Shown: piece by piece, positions 62,744 through 64,000 of the stretch | How the letters are laid out: each line of letters starts with the position of its first letter | Numbering within the stretch: the stretch's first letter is position 1 | From: Cribrihabitans_A neustonicus | GTDB taxonomy: Bacteria > Pseudomonadota > Alphaproteobacteria > Rhodobacterales > Rhodobacteraceae | Direction: 5' to 3' | Length of the DNA: 64,000 bases | NCBI RefSeq assembly: GCF_048820895.1 | Contig: NZ_JBMERQ010000002.1 | Span: 310,001-374,000 of the forward strand | Notes under the pieces: generated by a model | Seen by the model: only the letters and a program-made list of their open reading frames with translations | Database searches by the model: none | Told to the model about the DNA's origin: nothing | Position numbers and translations under genes: made by a program

Positions 62744-64000
62744 GCAACAGGCTCGACTACTGGAATTTTCTTGAAGGTGCGCACATCGACCAGGCCAAGA
62801 TCGGAGATCCTGAGTTCAGGGATCACCACAAGCGCCAGAAGCGAATGCTGCATGTAGGCATTGTTGAGGGCGCAGCCGCAGGCTTGCATCGCCTCGACGA
62901 GCCCTTGCGCCTTGGCGGCGACCTCGGTGGCGGGGCTGTCGGACATCAGGCCGGCAATTGGCAGCTCCACCAGCGCGAGCTCCTTGCCGTCGCGGTAGAG
63001 GGTGATGCCGCCGCCGACTTCGGCCAGGCGGTTGGCGGCCAGCGCCATCTGGTCGCGGTCGGTGCCGACGACGATCATATGGTGGCTGTCGTGCGCCACC
63101 GTCGAGGCCATCGCCATTTTGCCGCTGTAGCCGAAGCCTGACACAAAGGCGTTGGTGACGCCGCCGGTGCCGCGGTGGCGCTCGACCAGCGCGATCTGGC
63201 AGACCTCGCCTTCCGCCTCGACCAGCCCGTCGCGGACCGACAGCTCGGCCTTGAGCGCTTTGGTCGGGGCCTGGTTTTCCACCACGCCGATCACATTTGC
63301 GGTGACGGCATTGGCGCCTTCGGGGGCTTTCACCTCGAAGTCCCTGGCGCTCAGTTCATGGCCCAGGTGCACTGTGCCGCGGGCATGGGCGGGCCAGTCC
63401 AGATGCGGGCAGTCCACTTTGATTTCGCCCTGTTCCGCGACCACCTGGCCGCGGGCGATCACCAGCTCGATCGGCAGTTCGGTGAGGTCGGAGGTCAGGA
63501 TCACGTCGGCGCGGCGGCCCGGGGTGATCGAGCCGATTTCGCGCTCCAGCCCGAAATGGGTGGCGGTGTTGATCGTCGCCATCTGCAGCGCGATAACGGG
63601 ATCGCAGCCGCAGGCAATCGCGTGGCGCACCACGCGGTTCATGTGGCCGTCGTTGACCAGCGTGCCGGAGTGGCAGTCATCGGTGCAGAGGATGAAGTTG
63701 CGCGGGTCCAGACCCTTTTCAGTCACCGCGGTGATCTGGCTTTCCACGTCATACCAGGCCGAGCCCAGCCGCATCATCGAGCGCATCCCCTGGCGGACGC
63801 GGGCGATCGCGTCGGCCTCGCAGGTGCCCTCGTGGTCATCCGCCGGGCCGCCCGCCACATAGGCCGCGAAATCGGGGCCGAGGTCGGGGGAAGCATAATG
63901 CCCGCCCACGGTCTTGCCCGCGCGCTGGGTGGCGGCGATTTCGGCCAGCATCTTGGGGTCGGCGTTTGCCACGCCGGGGAAGTTCATCATCTCACCGAGG
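62740..64000 (-). CDS. ade: adenine deaminase, 5' end cut by window edge
   Basis: Ade/AdeC family amidohydrolase that converts adenine to hypoxanthine. The frame is open to the right edge (LGEMMNFPGV at the end), so the N-terminal part is outside the window. Visible blocks are GHYASPDLGPDFAAYVAGG, CTDDCHSGTLVNDGHMNRVVR (quoted in part), MATINTATHFGLEREIGSITPGRRAD (in part: GLEREIGSITPGRRADV) and HDSHHMIVVGTD. About 420 of the usual 570-600 residues are present. It is coupled to amn, making a purine-salvage pair (AMP to adenine to hypoxanthine). Confidence 0.94.
   Translation of the reverse strand, partial: LGEMMNFPGVANADPKMLAEIAATQRAGKTVGGHYASPDLGPDFAAYVAGGPADDHEGTCEADAIARVRQGMRSMMRLGSAWYDVESQITAVTEKGLDPRNFILCTDDCHSGTLVNDGHMNRVVRHAIACGCDPVIALQMATINTATHFGLEREIGSITPGRRADVILTSDLTELPIELVIARGQVVAEQGEIKVDCPHLDWPAHARGTVHLGHELSARDFEVKAPEGANAVTANVIGVVENQAPTKALKAELSVRDGLVEAEGEVCQIALVERHRGTGGVTNAFVSGFGYSGKMAMASTVAHDSHHMIVVGTDRDQMALAANRLAEVGGGITLYRDGKELALVELPIAGLMSDSPATEVAAKAQGLVEAMQACGCALNNAYMQHSLLALVVIPELRISDLGLVDVRTFKKIPVVEPVA

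Overview
The window is a 64 kb, GC-rich, densely coding stretch of a chromosome. Gene content and order (short RNase D-kdsD-lptC-lptA-lptB-hpf-ptsN, argJ-foldase next to secA, an NDUFA9-like protein, a Tat-type solute-binding protein, RTX protease, small tandem glycosyltransferases) point to a marine alphaproteobacterium of the Rhodobacteraceae, most likely the Roseobacter group (Leisingera/Phaeobacter/Ruegeria-like). That placement rests on recognising protein families, not on a database search. No rRNA, CRISPR array, prophage or insertion sequence was seen.

Layout. 1-1.6 kb: 3' part of a proline iminopeptidase and a short Tat-type solute-binding protein. 1.6-7.2 kb: the translation/transcription operon rimP-nusA-ylxR-infB behind a leader with a heat-shock-like promoter and an internal terminator hairpin. 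7.3-10.7 kb: PAP2 phosphatase, then a leftward argJ block (foldase, argJ, mutT). 10.8-16.3 kb: secA, a secreted unknown protein and a periplasmic binding protein fused to an OmpA domain. 16.4-20.8 kb: radC, then dnaK-dnaJ behind an RpoH-like promoter. 20.9-31.6 kb: alkB, an orphan polysaccharide-type ABC permease, cysQ, kdsB, galU, galE, two GT2-like glycosyltransferases, a GT14/Branch-like enzyme and a sulfotransferase; together these look like a machine for a sulfated surface glycan. 32-36.9 kb: short RNase D, kdsD, lptC-lptA-lptB, then hpf and ptsN from their own promoter (LPS transport plus stress/nitrogen regulation). 37-42.5 kb: a serralysin-type RTX protease, then two almost identical tRNA-Leu(CAG) genes that bracket an araC / cupin / flavin-monooxygenase module. 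42.6-45.3 kb: hemN-like coproporphyrinogen oxidase and an NDUFA9-like protein. 45.4-52.9 kb: uppP, then gltD, a GFA-family protein and gltB under shared dyads. 53-57.9 kb: mtgA, a GST, queG and a hydantoinase A-like ATPase, with three copies of a dispersed intergenic repeat. 58-64 kb: msrB-msrA, a DUF4202 protein, an EamA transporter, an HU protein and the adenine deaminase-AMP nucleosidase pair running off the right edge.

Many neighbours are translationally coupled: ATGA or GTGA overlaps at pip/SBP, argJ/mutT, GT2/GT14, rnd/kdsD, GFA/gltB, msrB/msrA and ade/amn, and TAATG or TGATG overlaps at rimP/nusA, cysQ/kdsB and lptA/lptB. The most interesting unexplained signals are the repeated AGGTCA-N7-TGAC dyads around gltD and the GFA gene, the matched heat-shock-like promoters of rimP and dnaK, the tRNA-Leu duplication whose promoter supplies the end of an araC gene, the helically phased TTGCGC repeats beside that araC gene, the inverted intergenic repeats around mtgA-GST, and the sulfated-glycan gene set.
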